A stretch of 64,000 bases of DNA from Lycorma delicatula (taxonomy: Eukaryota; Arthropoda; Insecta; Hemiptera; Fulgoridae): the NCBI RefSeq assembly GCF_047948215.1, contig NC_134464.1:4598001-4662000 (forward strand). Direction: 5' to 3'. Shown piece by piece: positions 48,776-63,117 of the stretch. Every line of letters starts with the position of its first letter. Within the stretch, counting starts at the first letter, position 1. Made by a program: the position numbers and the translations under genes. The notes below the pieces were generated by a model. That model was given only the letters and a program-made list of their open reading frames with translations, did not search any database and was not told the DNA's origin.

Positions 48776-48820
<45 letters not shown>
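48776..48820 (+). repeat. (TA)n microsatellite
   Basis: A pure TA run with a short inverted flank: TTTGCATCCA before it and TAGATGCAAA after it. Confidence 0.9.
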
Positions 48821-48821
<1 letters not shown>

Positions 48822-48883
48822 TGCAAATGGATCAGAGAAATAAGAGGATCTGAAGGAAATTGGCATTACACCAGAAGACACCG

Positions 48884-48972
48884 CACATAAGAAAAAATTA
48901 AACAAGAAAATTAAGAACAAAAACTCACATAAGAAAAAATTAAACAAGAAAATCAAGAACAAAAACTCATTT
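48884..48972 (+). repeat. 42-bp tandem duplication
   Basis: The unit CACATAAGAAAAAATTAAAC plus a further AAGAAAAT.AAGAACAAAAACT segment occurs twice in a row. On the plus strand it would encode a lysine-rich repeat, but no supported gene surrounds it. Confidence 0.85.
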
Positions 48973-49290
48973 CATACTTGCAAGAAAAAACTCACAACAT
49001 GAACATTTTCAACACTAGAAAGGGACAAAAATCGTAATGTGTGAAAAAGTACTGGGAGGATTGCAAGGCCCAAACAGTCCCATCAAAGAGACTTGGATAA
49101 TGGACTGACTAAAGTGATCGATCCTATGCAGTCATAAAACATAAAAGGTAATAATAAAAGTATACATATATACACACACACACATGCATACACATATACA
49201 AGACACCATGTGGAACAAAATTATTATAAATTTAACTACTTAAATAACAAATTAAAAGGTACTCTTATAAATCAAATAAAATACATTACT

Positions 49291-51095
49291 TTTTTTTGTC
49301 TTCAGTCATTTGACTGGTTTGATACAGCTCTCCAAGATTCCCTATCTAGTGCTAGTCATTTCACTTCGGTATACCCCCTACATTCTACATCCCTAAAAAT
49401 TTGTTTTACATACTCCAAGCATTGCCTGCCTACACAAATTTTTCCTTCTACCTGTCCCTCCAATACTAAAGTGACTATTCCAGGATGCCTTAATATGTGG
49501 CCTATAAATCTGTCTCTTCTTTTAGCTATATTTTTCCAAATGCTTCTTTCTTCATCTATTTACCACAACACCTCTTCATTTGTCACTTTATCCACCCATC
49601 TGATTTTTAACATTCTCCTATAACACCACATTTCAAAAGCTTCTAGCTAACTTTTCTTCTCAGGTACTCGGATTGTTCAAGTTTCACTTCCATATAAAGC
49701 GACACTCCAAACATACACTTTCAAAAATCTTTTCCTGACATTTAAATTAATTTTTGATGTAAACAAATTATATTTCTTACTGAAGGCTCGTTTAGCTTGT
49801 GCTATTCGGCATTTTATATCTCTCCTGCTTCGTCCATCTTTAGTAATTCAACCTGCCAAATAACAAAATTCTTCTACCTCCACAATCTTTTCTCCTCCTA
49901 TTTTCACATTCAGTGGTCTATCTTTGTTATTTCTACTTCATTTCATTACTTTTGTTTTGTTCTTGTTTATTTTCATGCGATAGTTCTTGCGTAGGACTTC
50001 ATCTATGCCGTTCATTGTTTCTTCTAAATCCTTTTTACTCTCGGCTAGAATTACTATATCATCAGCAAATCGTAGCATCGTTATCTTTTCACCTTGTACT
50101 GTTACTCCGAATCTAAATTGTTCTTTAACATCATTAACTGCTAGTTCCATGTAGAGATTAAAGAGTAATGGAGATAGGGAACATCCTTGTCAGACTCCCT
50201 TCTTTCTTATTACGGCTTCTTTCTTATGTTCTTCAATTGCTACTGTTGCTGTTTGGTTCCTGTACATGTTAGCAATTGTTCTTCTACCTCTGTATTTGAA
50301 CCCTAATTTTTTTAAAATGCTGAACATTTTATTCCAGTCTACGTTATCGAATGCCTTTTCTAGGTCTATAAACGCCAAGTATGTTGGTTTGTTTTTCTTT
50401 AATCTTCCTTCTACTACTAATCTGAGGCCTAAAATTGCTTCCCTTGTCCCTATACTTTTCCTGAAACCAAATTGGTCTTCTCCTAACACTTCCTCCACTC
50501 TCCTCTCAATTCTTCTGTATAGAATTCTAGTTAAGATTTTTGATGCATGACTAAAAACTAATTGTTCTGTATTCTTCACATTTATCTGCCCCTGCTTTCT
50601 TTGGTATCATTACTATAACACTTTTTTTGAAGTCTGACGGAAATTCCCCTTTTTCATAAATATGACACACCAGTTTGTATAATCTATCAATCGCTTCCTC
50701 ACCTGCACTGCGCAGTAATTCTACAGGTATTCCGTCTATTCCAGGAGCCTTTCTGCCATTTAAATCTTTTAATGCTCTCTTAAATTCAGATCTCAGTATT
50801 GATTCTCCCATTTCATCCTCCTCAACTTCCTCTATAACACCATTTTCTAATTCATTTCCTCCGTATAACTCTTCAATATATTCCACCCATCTATCGACTT
50901 TACCTTTCGTATTATATATTGGTGTACCATCTTTGTTTAACACATTATTAGATTTTAATTTATGTACCCCAAAATTTTCCTTAACTTTCCTGTATGCCCC
51001 GTCTATTTTACCAATGTTCATTTCTTTTTCCACTTCTGAACACTTTTCTTTAATCCACTCTTCTTTCGCCAGTTTGCACTTCCTGTTTATAGCAT
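49291..51095 (-). mobile_element. LINE family B, copy 2 (minus orientation)
   Basis: The same family as 27160-29480, but better preserved. Reading leftward, MNIGKIDGAYRKVKENFGVH and APGIDGIPVELLRSAGEEA with VIVMIPKKAGADKCEEYR lead into RT frame 50190-50579. That frame has LTRILYRRIERRVEEVL, EDQFGFRKSIGTREAILGL and FIDLEKAFDNVDW. Then FADDIVILAESKKDLEE (with the catalytic DD) appears in 49938-50150. The 3' end at 49291 is the complement of the family's CAAATGACTGAAGACAAA. It lacks the endonuclease, so it is 5' truncated. Stops and frameshifts are present. Confidence 0.85.
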
Positions 51096-51530
51096 TTTTG
51101 AAGGTATATGTTTGGAGCGTAGCTTTATATGGAAGTGAAACTTGGACAATCGGAGTATCTGAGAAGAAAAGATTAGAAGCTTTTGAAATGTGGTGCTATA
51201 GGAGAATGTTAAAAATCCGATGGGTGGATTAAGTGACAAATGAAGAGGTATTGCGGCAAATAGATGAAGAAAGAAGCATTTGGAAAAATATAGTTAAAAG
51301 AAGAGACAGACTTATAGGCCACATACTAAGGCATCCTGGAATAGTCGCTTTAATATTGGAAGGACAGGTAGAAGGGAAAAATTGTGTAGGCAGGCCACGT
51401 TTGGAATATGTAAAACAAATTGTTAGGGATGTAGGATGTAGAAGGTATACTGAAATGAAAAGACTAGCACTAGATAGGGAATCTTGGAGAGCTGCATCAA
51501 ACCAGTCAAATGACTGAAGACAAAAAAAAA
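51096..51530 (+). mobile_element. LINE family B, copy 3 (plus orientation, head-to-head with copy 2)
   Basis: A 5'-truncated 3' end beginning VYVWSVALYGSETWTIGV, then RLEAFEMWCYRRMLKIRWVD, a stop, and NEEVLRQIDEERSIWKNIVK, GHILRHPGIVALILEGQ, GRPRLEYVKQIVRDVG. It ends CAAATGACTGAAGAC plus an A run at about 51520-51530. It abuts copy 2 at a shared ATTTTTGAA-like microhomology and forms roughly 430-bp inverted arms with 49291-49728. Confidence 0.85.
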
Positions 51531-54500
51531 TCGTTGTGTGAAACTGAAGCCTAAATTGTAGATCAATATAATTAACTTAAATTGTTTTACTGTGAGCAGT
51601 AACTATAAAATTCATTTTTTCTTTCATACACATATAAATAACACACAGCACAAACTTGACATACTTCAACAACGCAGAATGTAAGAAAATGTAAAAAAAC
51701 AAAAAAAACTTTAAAACATTTAAAATGAACATAATTTAAATCACACATGCATTTTGAACACATGGTAAAAACACACATCTTTCTAAAGCAAACTAAAACT
51801 AGGCAGAGCCATTCATCTATGACACTACAATACTTAGCACTCTCAGTTGATTAAGAAATTTAACATAAAGCACAAGCTAGTTCAAATGCGGGTAAAAGTT
51901 TTTATAACTCTTACCAATAAAAACTTGACAGGTAGTCAATTTTAAGAAAGTTTTCAATCTTTAAAACATTTAGCGACATGGTTATCAAAACTTAAATATT
52001 TATAATTTTTGTTACAATACAGAGATGTTTTTGTGATGGTTGAGTTTATTGTTAATTACAAACGATTCGCTTTCAATTTTTATTAAAATTGTTCTTCAAA
52101 AGAACCTTTTGAAAACCAATTATCCAGCTACTTCGTCAGTGGAACAACTGAAGGCAGTCCTGTAAATGGCATTTGTCTTAAGATGGGTTAGGAATAGCAT
52201 ATGTTGAATAATATATTTAATTATGTAAGGTTTGTTTAATATGCTATACTTGTTAAAATTAGTGAGTTTGGAAATTTCATATTAAAAGATTCTCTATACG
52301 TCTACCTTGTGATTCATTCTTTGAATCTTCATTCCTACTTCATAAATAGTGAGATGCAAGAAAGTAGTAACTGTACAAGAAAGTATCTCTTTTTATACTC
52401 TTACATTTATTTATTAATATTATTTTAAAATACACTGTCTTGGATAATGAAACTGGATATTCAATTTTTTTTTGAAAACAAAGACTTTAGAAATCTACCA
52501 TTACTTTCTATACACTGTTGATCTATGTTGTTTCTTATATTTTGTACAAGTAGTTCTGTGGAATACCACCATTTTCCTCTATAATTCTAACCTTTTAGCT
52601 CTCTAGTCACTGAGGATTAAGAATTCTTTCTTAAAAATAATCCCCCTCTAAGGCAGATTGTGTGTGCCCAACAAATCTGAGGATCTTGAAAGATCATTAG
52701 GTATCAAAAACTAAAAGCTGATGAATACTTCATCAGCCATTTCATATACTACAATTAAAATCTTTAAAAACACAACGGTGAGAGAATCCGATCTTGATTC
52801 CTACAGCAACCAGTGAGCCCAACTTCAAAATTGGAATTTTCCTGTTCTTCACCCAATATAAAGTAAATTAAACAAATGTGGCGGAAAGTCCAGATGTAGA
52901 GAGTAGATAAGTGCACTGCATGTTATTGGTTTGTCTTTTACTAATCTTAAATTACTTTTCAATTTTCAGATTTGATTTTATTCAATAAATACAAGGTGAC
53001 TTGTTTTTTTAATGTTTTTTTTCATACAACTTTATTTTCATTTATTTATTAATTAAAAATTTTTTATTTTATATTTACTCTTATCAATTTAGTTTAATTA
53101 TTCAAGATTGTTTAATAAACAAAATGTGTATTTGGTGCTAGATTTTGACAGAGTAGCACAGTACTTTTTTATTTAATCCTTAATCATTAATGTGTCATTA
53201 TAAAATTGTTTCATGTGTAATATCTACTAAGAATCAATACAGTCACTTTTACAATAGTTGATTTACTACTACACTACTACAACTGTGCATTAACATATCT
53301 GCTTGACTGTGAACAACAATTGATTGTATAACACTATTGTTCACAATCATTATTAATAACCAAAAAACATAAAAATGAGCTTTTGGAAATATAGTACCAA
53401 GGGATATTCTTGCCAACAAAGTTGATAAATTAAAACTTCATATTCAAAAGACAATAAACAGGGTTTTCTGAACAAAATTTAGGAATATTGGTTTTTCCCT
53501 TATTGGTGTATGCTAATCACAAACCAATAAATCTATTTAAAAGAAATAATGTAAAGTCTGAACAAATGACATTACGTATAATTACATTAAAGCAAAAAGC
53601 AAATGTAAAATAATCAATGCAAAAAGCATAACTGACAATATAGTACACAAAAATGTTCTATAATTAGCCTTAACCGGGAGACAGCAAAATAATAATGGAT
53701 AACTTTTTGTGTTGAAGTAATTCCATAAAAAATTCCATGGTAGCATATAAAAATTAAAGTTAATATTTTTAATTTTATAAATAATTTCTTTACTATATTT
53801 GCAAAAAACTTAATAGATGTATGATCTAACACTACATTTTATAACTATATATTATAAATGAATGTAAAATTAGGTGAGATGGTAATTATAAACAATTATG
53901 AACTTGATTTTGATAAAATTTTTAATATACATTATTTAGAACCTAAGTTATTCATTATAATTGAAATTATTTGTTGGAAACAACTTTCACCCAAATTGAG
54001 TCCCTTTTAGGTTACACACTTTCCTCAACAAAAATTTGCACTTCAGCACTCTACAAGTATAATATACATTATTTTCTGATTAAATAATTTGTTATTGTAT
54101 ACAACTATGGATTCAGCCTAACAATCAGCCAATTTAACATTCAAGGTTAATAAGAAGACAGTAGGGATGAAGTAAGCATTTGGTTATGTTTGCTGATATC
54201 GTATGAGTTCAATACACAGAATCTTTAGTTGCCCCTAATCTAAACCTAACCAAACACAATCAAATTTTATTTGCATTAAGTTATTTACTCTATAAATAAT
54301 GAATACTGCACATTAACCAAAACCAACACCTTAATCTTAACCTAACTTAATTTAGTTTTAAGTAAAACTTAATCTAATCGCACTTTAACTTAATTTCGCT
54401 GAAACCAAATGATTTAGTTTGAAAATAATGTATACACTTGAACAGGGCTGAATTATAAAATACTTGGTGAGAATTCTGTGTAACTTACAAACAAGACGGA

Positions 54501-54650
54501 ACTTGCATGAACAGCGTTTCCAACAAATAATCTCCATTTTAACGAATAACTTAGGTTCTAAAGACTATATATTTAAAATTTTCACCAAAACTCAGAGGTG
54601 AATCCACAACATATATAATTACCAGGGAGATTTACTAATAATCTAACAAA

Positions 54651-54780
54651 AACTCTCACTTGTGATCGACACAATTATAATAAATAAAAATCTTGATGAC
54701 GGAAAATATATCAAAAGAAATCATGAAATACAATGCTATTAGATTTTAATTAAATAAAATTCTTCATCTTCAGTAAATAA
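54651..54780 (+). repeat. dispersed direct repeat, copy 1
   Basis: Shares the word order AACTCTCACTTGTGAT, AATAAAAATCT, ATCAAA(A)GAAATCAT and AATACAATGCTATTAGATTT with 55819-55943, including TTTTAATTAAATAAAATTC. It has diverged by substitutions and small indels. Confidence 0.75.
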
Positions 54781-55818
54781 GCCATTTCATACTTGCCTTT
54801 ATTATTAATAAAATAGCTAAACAGTTATGAGAGTGTGAAAATAAAGAGGTTCAGAGAAAGTATTATGGATTTGTAACAAACATGAGCGAATAAGATGGTG
54901 CAACTCAGCAAAAACAGTCAATAAATAGAGATGTATTTGAAGTTATTGGTTAATAGACATGCATGGATAGCAAAATTTTCAAAAGTTTTATCATAATAAA
55001 AAAACTGAGGAAATAAATGGCTTGGATAAATTAATGGGTATGAAGAAACCACATCCAGATTAACATCTCTTATGTCACATTCAATAGTTCCAAATGGGAA
55101 AAAATATACTTAACAACTAGTTCTGGCAAACTTACAGAATGTTTTTATGTTAATAGCTAATCTTGATCACCTAACTTTATAATTTATTAACACTGACAAA
55201 AGATTTTATTGGAGTATATTAAAATAAAATTTGATTTGTTAACAGTTGTATGTTTTAGGTGAAATTTGCTCCCACTTAACATGAATGTTAATGAATACAT
55301 AACTTTGTAAATAAAACATTTGACTTATGTAAATTTTAACTTGCACCTAATTATAAACTATTCCCCACAGTAATTAACAAATAAAAAATAAAAAAAGGAA
55401 GCAGGAAAGGAGAAAGGTATATTTGATTACCCAAAAGATGTAAAAGTATTTTATTTATATCCTTTTAGCTAAGATAAGAAACTAAAAGACTAAGTTCAGG
55501 ATCTAAATTTGGTGAAAATTATGAAATCAGTACAAATGCTTAAATGTCAAGATGCAATACCACTTTATAAACATTACTTTAAGCGTAACTTGCAAAAGCA
55601 AAATACTGTTTGCAGTAGCAAAATAACTATTTCCAAAGTTGAAGATTATACATGCCAAAACAAGCACACTAACGATTTTCTATTTATCTGTTGATCTCTA
55701 CATTAAATACATGAACATCTTTAGTAATAATCATGCGGAAGGCTACTTTTAGTCGAATCTTGTTTCTTAAGAAAACGATTAAAAATTAAGTGGCCGATTA
55801 TTTACTTCTGCAAACGAT

Positions 55819-55943
55819 AACTCTCACTTGTGATAAACACAATAATGCAATAAAAATCTCGACGACGAAAAGTGTATCAAATGAAATCATCAAATACAAT
55901 GCTATTAGATTTTAATTAAATAAAATTCATCGTCATAAATAAA
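55819..55943 (+). repeat. dispersed direct repeat, copy 2
   Basis: Partner of 54651-54780, about 1.17 kb away and only 140 bp downstream of exon 1's donor. Confidence 0.75.
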
Positions 55944-56046
55944 TGGCTCAAGTAGAATTTTAAGGGTAAAAAAAGTCCGTAGTACTTTGACCTCATTCTA
56001 GAAAAAAGAATTTTATAAAAACTTGAAAATTAATAAGTAAATTCTA

Positions 56047-57540
<1,494 letters not shown>

Positions 57541-57549
57541 TAGGAAATT

Positions 57550-57715
57550 GCCCTTCCGGTAGAAGGAAAAAATTGTGTTGGCAGGCCACGTTTGGAATAT
57601 GTAAAACAATTGTTAGGGATGTAGGATGTAGAGGGTATACTGAAATGAAACGACTAGCACTAGATAGGGAATCTTGGAGAGCTGCATCAAACCAGTCAAA
57701 TGACTGAAGACAAGA
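57550..57715 (+). mobile_element. LINE family B 3'-end fragment
   Basis: About 165 bp matching the end of the 51.1-51.5 kb copy: GGCAGGCCACGTTTGGAATA, GGATGTAGAGGGTATACTGA, CTAGATAGGGAATCTTGGAG and the terminal CAAATGACTGAAGACA. Severely 5' truncated. Confidence 0.85.
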
Positions 57716-57779
57716 CATTTAGGAACAGAATTTAAAACACTTATGATTGTTTCAGTATGGTGCAATGTTCTTGAATAGG

Positions 57780-58535
57780 CTTAGCAATTTATGCTACGCA
57801 CGCGCAGGTTGGTGGTGGAACAAGTCAGTGCAGCAGAAGACAGTCGAGTAGCAACAATGGCTTAGGTTCTCTTATCGTTTGTTGAACACAAGGCTGTGCT
57901 GAAGAACAAGAACAATCACGAGATACAACGGCAGTGGCAGTGATATAAATCGCCTTGAAAATCCTCATGCACATGTGGACAGGGCAGTGAATCTACTGGG
58001 GGTTGCTGTGTGGTGTGGTCTATCAGTGCATGATTTGATTGGTCCCTTCTTCTTCAAGGGTATCATAACTGGTGAAGCATATTTTGATATGTTTCAGACA
58101 AGGATTTTGCCTGCCATCCAAAACCTGTGTGGTAATGAACTTTTTATGTGCAACAAGACGGAGCTCCGCCTCACTACCATCGAGATGTCAAGTTGTACCT
58201 TGATAAAACTCTACCTGGATGGATGGGTGGGTTGAAGAAGTGCTGTTGAGTATCCACCTTGGTCTCCTGATTTGACACCTCTGGGGGACCATCAAGAATT
58301 ACGTGTAGTGACAAACACCAGCAACAATTGATGAGCTATGTGAAAAAATTGAAGTCATGTGCTGCCATTACACCAAATACACGAACAGTTGTAGTTCCAT
58401 GCCATGGATATTGTACAGAAGCTGCTGGTGATCAATTTTGAACACATACCATAACCCTCTCAGTGCCAAAAATTGTCACATGAAGTCAAATTTTGATATG
58501 GACTAGCAAACAGTGAGTACATTTTTTTGGACCCC
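57780..58535 (+). pseudogene. Tc1/mariner-superfamily transposase remnant
   Basis: The frame 57975-58235 has GVAVWCGLSVHDLIGPFFFK, ITGEAYFDMFQTRILPAIQN and LCGNELFMCNK, where the family continues to the second catalytic Asp. Downstream out-of-frame pieces include a PPWSPDLTPL-like block near 58255 and a final GGACCCCTCTGTA that looks like the terminal inverted end. The left end and the N-terminal half are missing. Confidence 0.72.
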
Positions 58536-59240
58536 TCTGTACACACAAATATATATATATATATATATTTATAAATTATAAACCAAATTGATCCACCTAA
58601 ATACAGAAATATACATTAAATAAGATGACACTTACCTTATTTCATATTTAAAAAAAATGTTTTCGTGGAAACCCAACCCACATCTCCAGTTGTATTTATT
58701 ACATTTTAAACTGTTTGTATCATATATATATTTCAAGATTTTCATTAATAACAGATTGTTAAGAAAATGAAGGGTTGAAAAGAAAAGAAGAATTTCCATT
58801 ACAACTGGTGGGGAAATTCTGCCATTTTTATTAGAGTATATAAATGCATGCAACATAATAATTAAAAAAATAAATATTTTATTCCAGTCTATACTAAATT
58901 AAACAAATATAGATCATGTTAGGATTAGATGTATATCCAGTTTGTGAAAATAAAATAAAAATAGTTTAATGCTAACCCCTTATTCTGCCCCATGCTTTCA
59001 ATTTATATTTTGTACAACATACATAGTTAGAATGGAAAGCCAATCAAAATGAAAAGTCTGCCAGATTTCTTCAAGTATCTGATCGTTAATTGCCTAGGAA
59101 CTCAGTAGAAGCTGATATGTATATTATGGCTGCTGAGATTACACACAAAGAATTGTATGTCTGCAATTACTGGACATACGATTACTGAGTCAGACAGTGC
59201 TTGCTGAATAACGCATAGAACATGACAGTATCCAACACAA
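58536..59240 (+). other. spacer with (TA)n at 58550-58569, no gene seen
   Basis: A short TA run and AT-rich sequence. No supported frame. Confidence 0.4.
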
Positions 59241-59800
59241 GGGTCACTCTGAAAGTTGACCTGACAAAGAAAACACGACATTTTTCATATTTTTCTTTTA
59301 TTTTTCAATATAAACCTTGCAGTTAAACACATTTAGAATGACTTTCCAACTTTTTAATACCTTCAGTATAATGCAATTTGTAAGACTGCAAAATAAGTAG
59401 TCGTCTCAGAATTGTCCTATTCATTTTCAGTGATATTCATACAGTGAGCCATTTCTTCAGGTTTGGAAAGAATTGCTGGGAGCCAAATCTAGGGCATGTG
59501 GAAGCTATTTGAAGCAATGGTTGTGGAGCTTTGCAGCAACAATCTGAGATGTGTGTATAGATGCATTATGGTAGTGAAAGAGCATTTTTTTTTTTTGGCC
59601 AGATTTATATGTTTAACCTGAATATCACTCTTCAATTGGTCCAGTAGTGAAATATAATACTCTTCAGTGATGTTCATACCTTTTTCCCAGTAGTCTATGA
59701 GCAGCAAATCACGAGAATCCCAAAAAACCATAGCCATAAATTTTCCTGCATAGTAAATAGTTTTTGCTTTCTTTTGGTACTTTCACCTGGTTTGTGAATC
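59240..59800 (-). pseudogene. mariner transposase remnant
   Basis: The leftward frame 59489-59737 reads MAMVFWDSRDLLLIDYWEKG, NITEEYYISLLDQLKSDIQV, then KKCSFTTIM at the position of the second catalytic block, with the His/Asp motif degraded. Pieces downstream resemble the FHLPEYMAH region. No inverted ends are recognised. Confidence 0.65.
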
Positions 59801-61312
59801 AATATTTTGTCAATATAAAACATTAAAGAAACTTAGCAAAATCATTTTTAAATGTCTAGACACCCTTTAGAAGTGTTCAGCTAAACAAAACCCATTTGAC
59901 TTTTAATAAAATGTAGTGGACACAGTCTATTAAGATGTTTGCATCAGTAAGCTCACATAGCTTCTATTCACAATCATTTAATACAACATTGTGGAGGTTT
60001 TTTATGATTTTGTTGGTTGTAGCAGTTCTTGGATGTTCAACCATTTGTCATCTTGAATGGATTACAACCACATTTAAATTCAGCAGTACACTTTTTTATC
60101 TTTAAAACTGAAGAGGAATAATCCCTTAAAGTGGAACCTAGTTCTATTAGTATCTCAAGATTTTAAACCTTTTAAAACAATCTACTTTACAACAGGTTAA
60201 ACTTCAATTTCAGGCATTTTTTAGAAAAAATCAACATTTGTTTGCATTACTCAGTTGGCACAAAACATGTAACTAAATGTGAATATCTGAAACTTTACAA
60301 CAAGCCATTTAAAGGATGATACTTGACAAATATCATATTCATTTGGCCATGCTTGCACTATCTCTGTATCAAGTTGAGAACTTTCTGAGCCCCTCATACA
60401 AAATGACAAATGGGCTACATGAAAGCACACATTTTGGCAGTAATTAGAATGCATTCTGCATCAGTAAGACAAACAGAAGATGCAAACTCACCACAAGTTA
60501 CAGTCAGTTCAACAGCATCCTCTTTTTCGAAATCAGAGTAAACCACTATATTTGGTCTCAACTGGCAAAGAAGTTTGTCTGTAACATCAAATAACAGTGT
60601 CTGCTTTCTTACGTGTAATTAAATGAAGATGACAGTATGGTGGGAAGGTACACATAATAAAAGTAGATACTCAATACCGAGGGTAGAAATTGCATGATGG
60701 GCAAATATTCTCAGTGGAGTTATTATGTAGAGAAGTTGTCTATGAAATGATTACTAAACATAGTCCTGCAAATAACATCATTTAGAAGTTACTGAAATTG
60801 TAGTGTTTATGTGTTGTATCAAACTCTTATTAGATCATAAGAGTTGATGACTAGAAATGGAAATTGTGTTCTATCGATCTTTCATTTGTAAGAAGAATTA
60901 CAAATATAAAGAATTTCAAGTAATTATTTTATAACTTGCAATAACAGGCAAATGTTTTATTCTAATAAATAGTGATTCAAATGTTTGATTGCTCCTGAAC
61001 AAGTTGCTAACATCCAGGTTGAATGATAAACATATTATGCGAGACAATTATTTACCTTCAATTACCAACCAAAAGTATAGACTAGATGATATGCCAACAA
61101 ACATTGAATATTCATAATTTTCTATTAGTTTACCACACCCCATTCTAGTATAATTGGGTTGCTGACCTGATAGAGTATAATTTCAGTATAATCTCAAAAA
61201 ATACAAACATCTGCAATCTCTTTTATCTTGATAATTATTATAAAGAAATAGGTTGTAGCTTACTGTAAAATGAATCAACAAGATTTATATTAAAAAACTA
61301 TTTTTATCAAAA

Positions 61313-61361
<49 letters not shown>

Positions 61362-61960
61362 GTTTATAACATTATTTTACATTTGCTTATAACATTATTT
61401 TTATATTTGTACAAAAGTATTTTTCTTATAAAATAATTATTATTAATACATGATTATTTACAGTACTCATAATACAAAAGTGGTTAAATTATTGTATAAG
61501 TACATAATCATTTCAAAATCATATTTTATGAAAACATTTTTTATTAGCTATAAGAAATACTCATAATTTTTAAAGATATCGAGTTAGAAATTATATACTA
61601 GTAATACTATTTAACTATTAAATACTCAAAATTAGTTATTATTTAAATCATCAAAAAAAATAACATACTACAAAAAATTCTTACAATGTGAACAGAGCTT
61701 AAAAAATATTAGTAAATAAAATATTAATAAAAGTACTGACAAAAATGATGGAAAAAAGGTGATCGTCAGTGCTGGTGTGTCATATAATACTGAAGCATGT
61801 TAAGTTAGAATATATGTTGTTATATCAATCAAGCCCTGAAAGATCCTAAAATTAATTTGTCAAAAGAAATTAATTACAAAAATTTTTTATTCCCAACTTA
61901 TAATACAAGTGAACTGGAATTACAAATAAACCGGTTTCCATAGCAAGTGCATATGCAGTA
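59801..61960 (+). other. spacer, no gene seen
   Basis: AT-rich. A (TA)n tract at 61317-61357 is the only clear repeat. Confidence 0.4.
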
Positions 61961-61969
61961 AACATTAAA

Positions 61970-63060
61970 TACCACACACCCAGTTGGTCTCCATTTTGTT
62001 CTGCACCACTTGAGTAGTATGCGGTAAAGTATGAAGATGATTATTACAACTCCTGTCAGTTGTGAGGTACATGGTCATTCATTTTTTGCAAGCAGAAGAA
62101 ACATATGCGGCCAAGATTCACCATCAGCTGTGTGTAGTTTACGATTTTAATGTTATCAGTGATGGTTCTATGAGAAAACAAGAAATCAATTAAGGAAATA
62201 GGGACGAACTAATCTACACAATAAAGAAGGAAGAGAGCAGCAATATTCCATTGTGTTTGTGATAATCATTGCTTCACAATTAGTGAACTCTGTGAAAATT
62301 TCGAGGTTCACTCTTTACAGAATTGTTACAGATAGATTGGGTTTTTTTAAAATAATGTGGACAGATGCCCAAAAAATGAAAAGAATGGGAGTGGCATTGA
62401 ATTTTCTTCAGCGATAACAAAAGAAAAAAGGAAGTGAATTTCTTGTTGGTATTGTTATTGGGGACAAGACATAGATTCAGTTAATCAATATAGGAAGAAA
62501 AGTGCAGTTCAAACAGTGCATGCAAACACACTTGCTAAACAAGCCCAAAAAATTCAAACAAATCAATTTGAACAAAAAAAAGTGTTTGCTGTTGACCTTT
62601 GGGACCGTAAAGGAACTTTGTTGGCGTAACTTATGAAGGTGGGTATGACCATAATCAAAGATGTTTATTGTGAAATGTTGATAAAGCTTAGGAGAACAAT
62701 ACAGAATAAACGGGACTGTTTTTTTGCATGACCATGCACAGCCTCAAACTGCTCTTAGCAACAAGGGTGTATTAAACAAGCTGCAAATTTTGTACCATCT
62801 GCTTTACAGCCCTAATTTGCTGCCATCTGATGCCAAAACTGAAAAATTGGTCGGCTACTCGTTACCTCAAAAGAAATGATGAACTGAAGAATGGTACTTT
62901 GGCAGCACCATTATTTGAAGAAGGAATAAACAAACTGACCACAATATAACAAGTATTTGAATTTGGGTGGTGATTATGTTAAGAAATAATATAAGTATGT
63001 AAATTTTGAATAGACTTTTTTCAATTGATTTTGTCTAATTTTATTACTTAACCAGAGGTT
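61970..63060 (+). pseudogene. mariner element remnant
   Basis: A decayed copy along almost the full mariner length. It reads ITTPVSCEVHGHSFF at the helix-turn-helix, SRFTLYRIVTDRLGF in the linker, KMKRMGVALNFLQR, a VIGDKT block where the first catalytic Asp is expected, FLHDHAQPQTAL (HDNARPH-like, second), LYSPNLLPSD (SPDLAPSD-like, third), and near 62960 a GGDYVKK-like C-terminus. It relates to the 620-1358 element. Stops throughout. Confidence 0.68.
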
Positions 63061-63075
63061 AATTTATAAATAGCC

Positions 63076-63113
<38 letters not shown>

Positions 63114-63117
<4 letters not shown>

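Noticed and set aside
48747..48962. 71-codon minus-strand Phe/Leu repeat frame
   Set aside because: It is the shadow of the 42-bp A-rich tandem duplication and the TA run.
50675..51232. 185-codon plus-strand frame
   Set aside because: It is a chance fusion of antisense LINE copy 2 with sense LINE copy 3 across their junction, not a gene.
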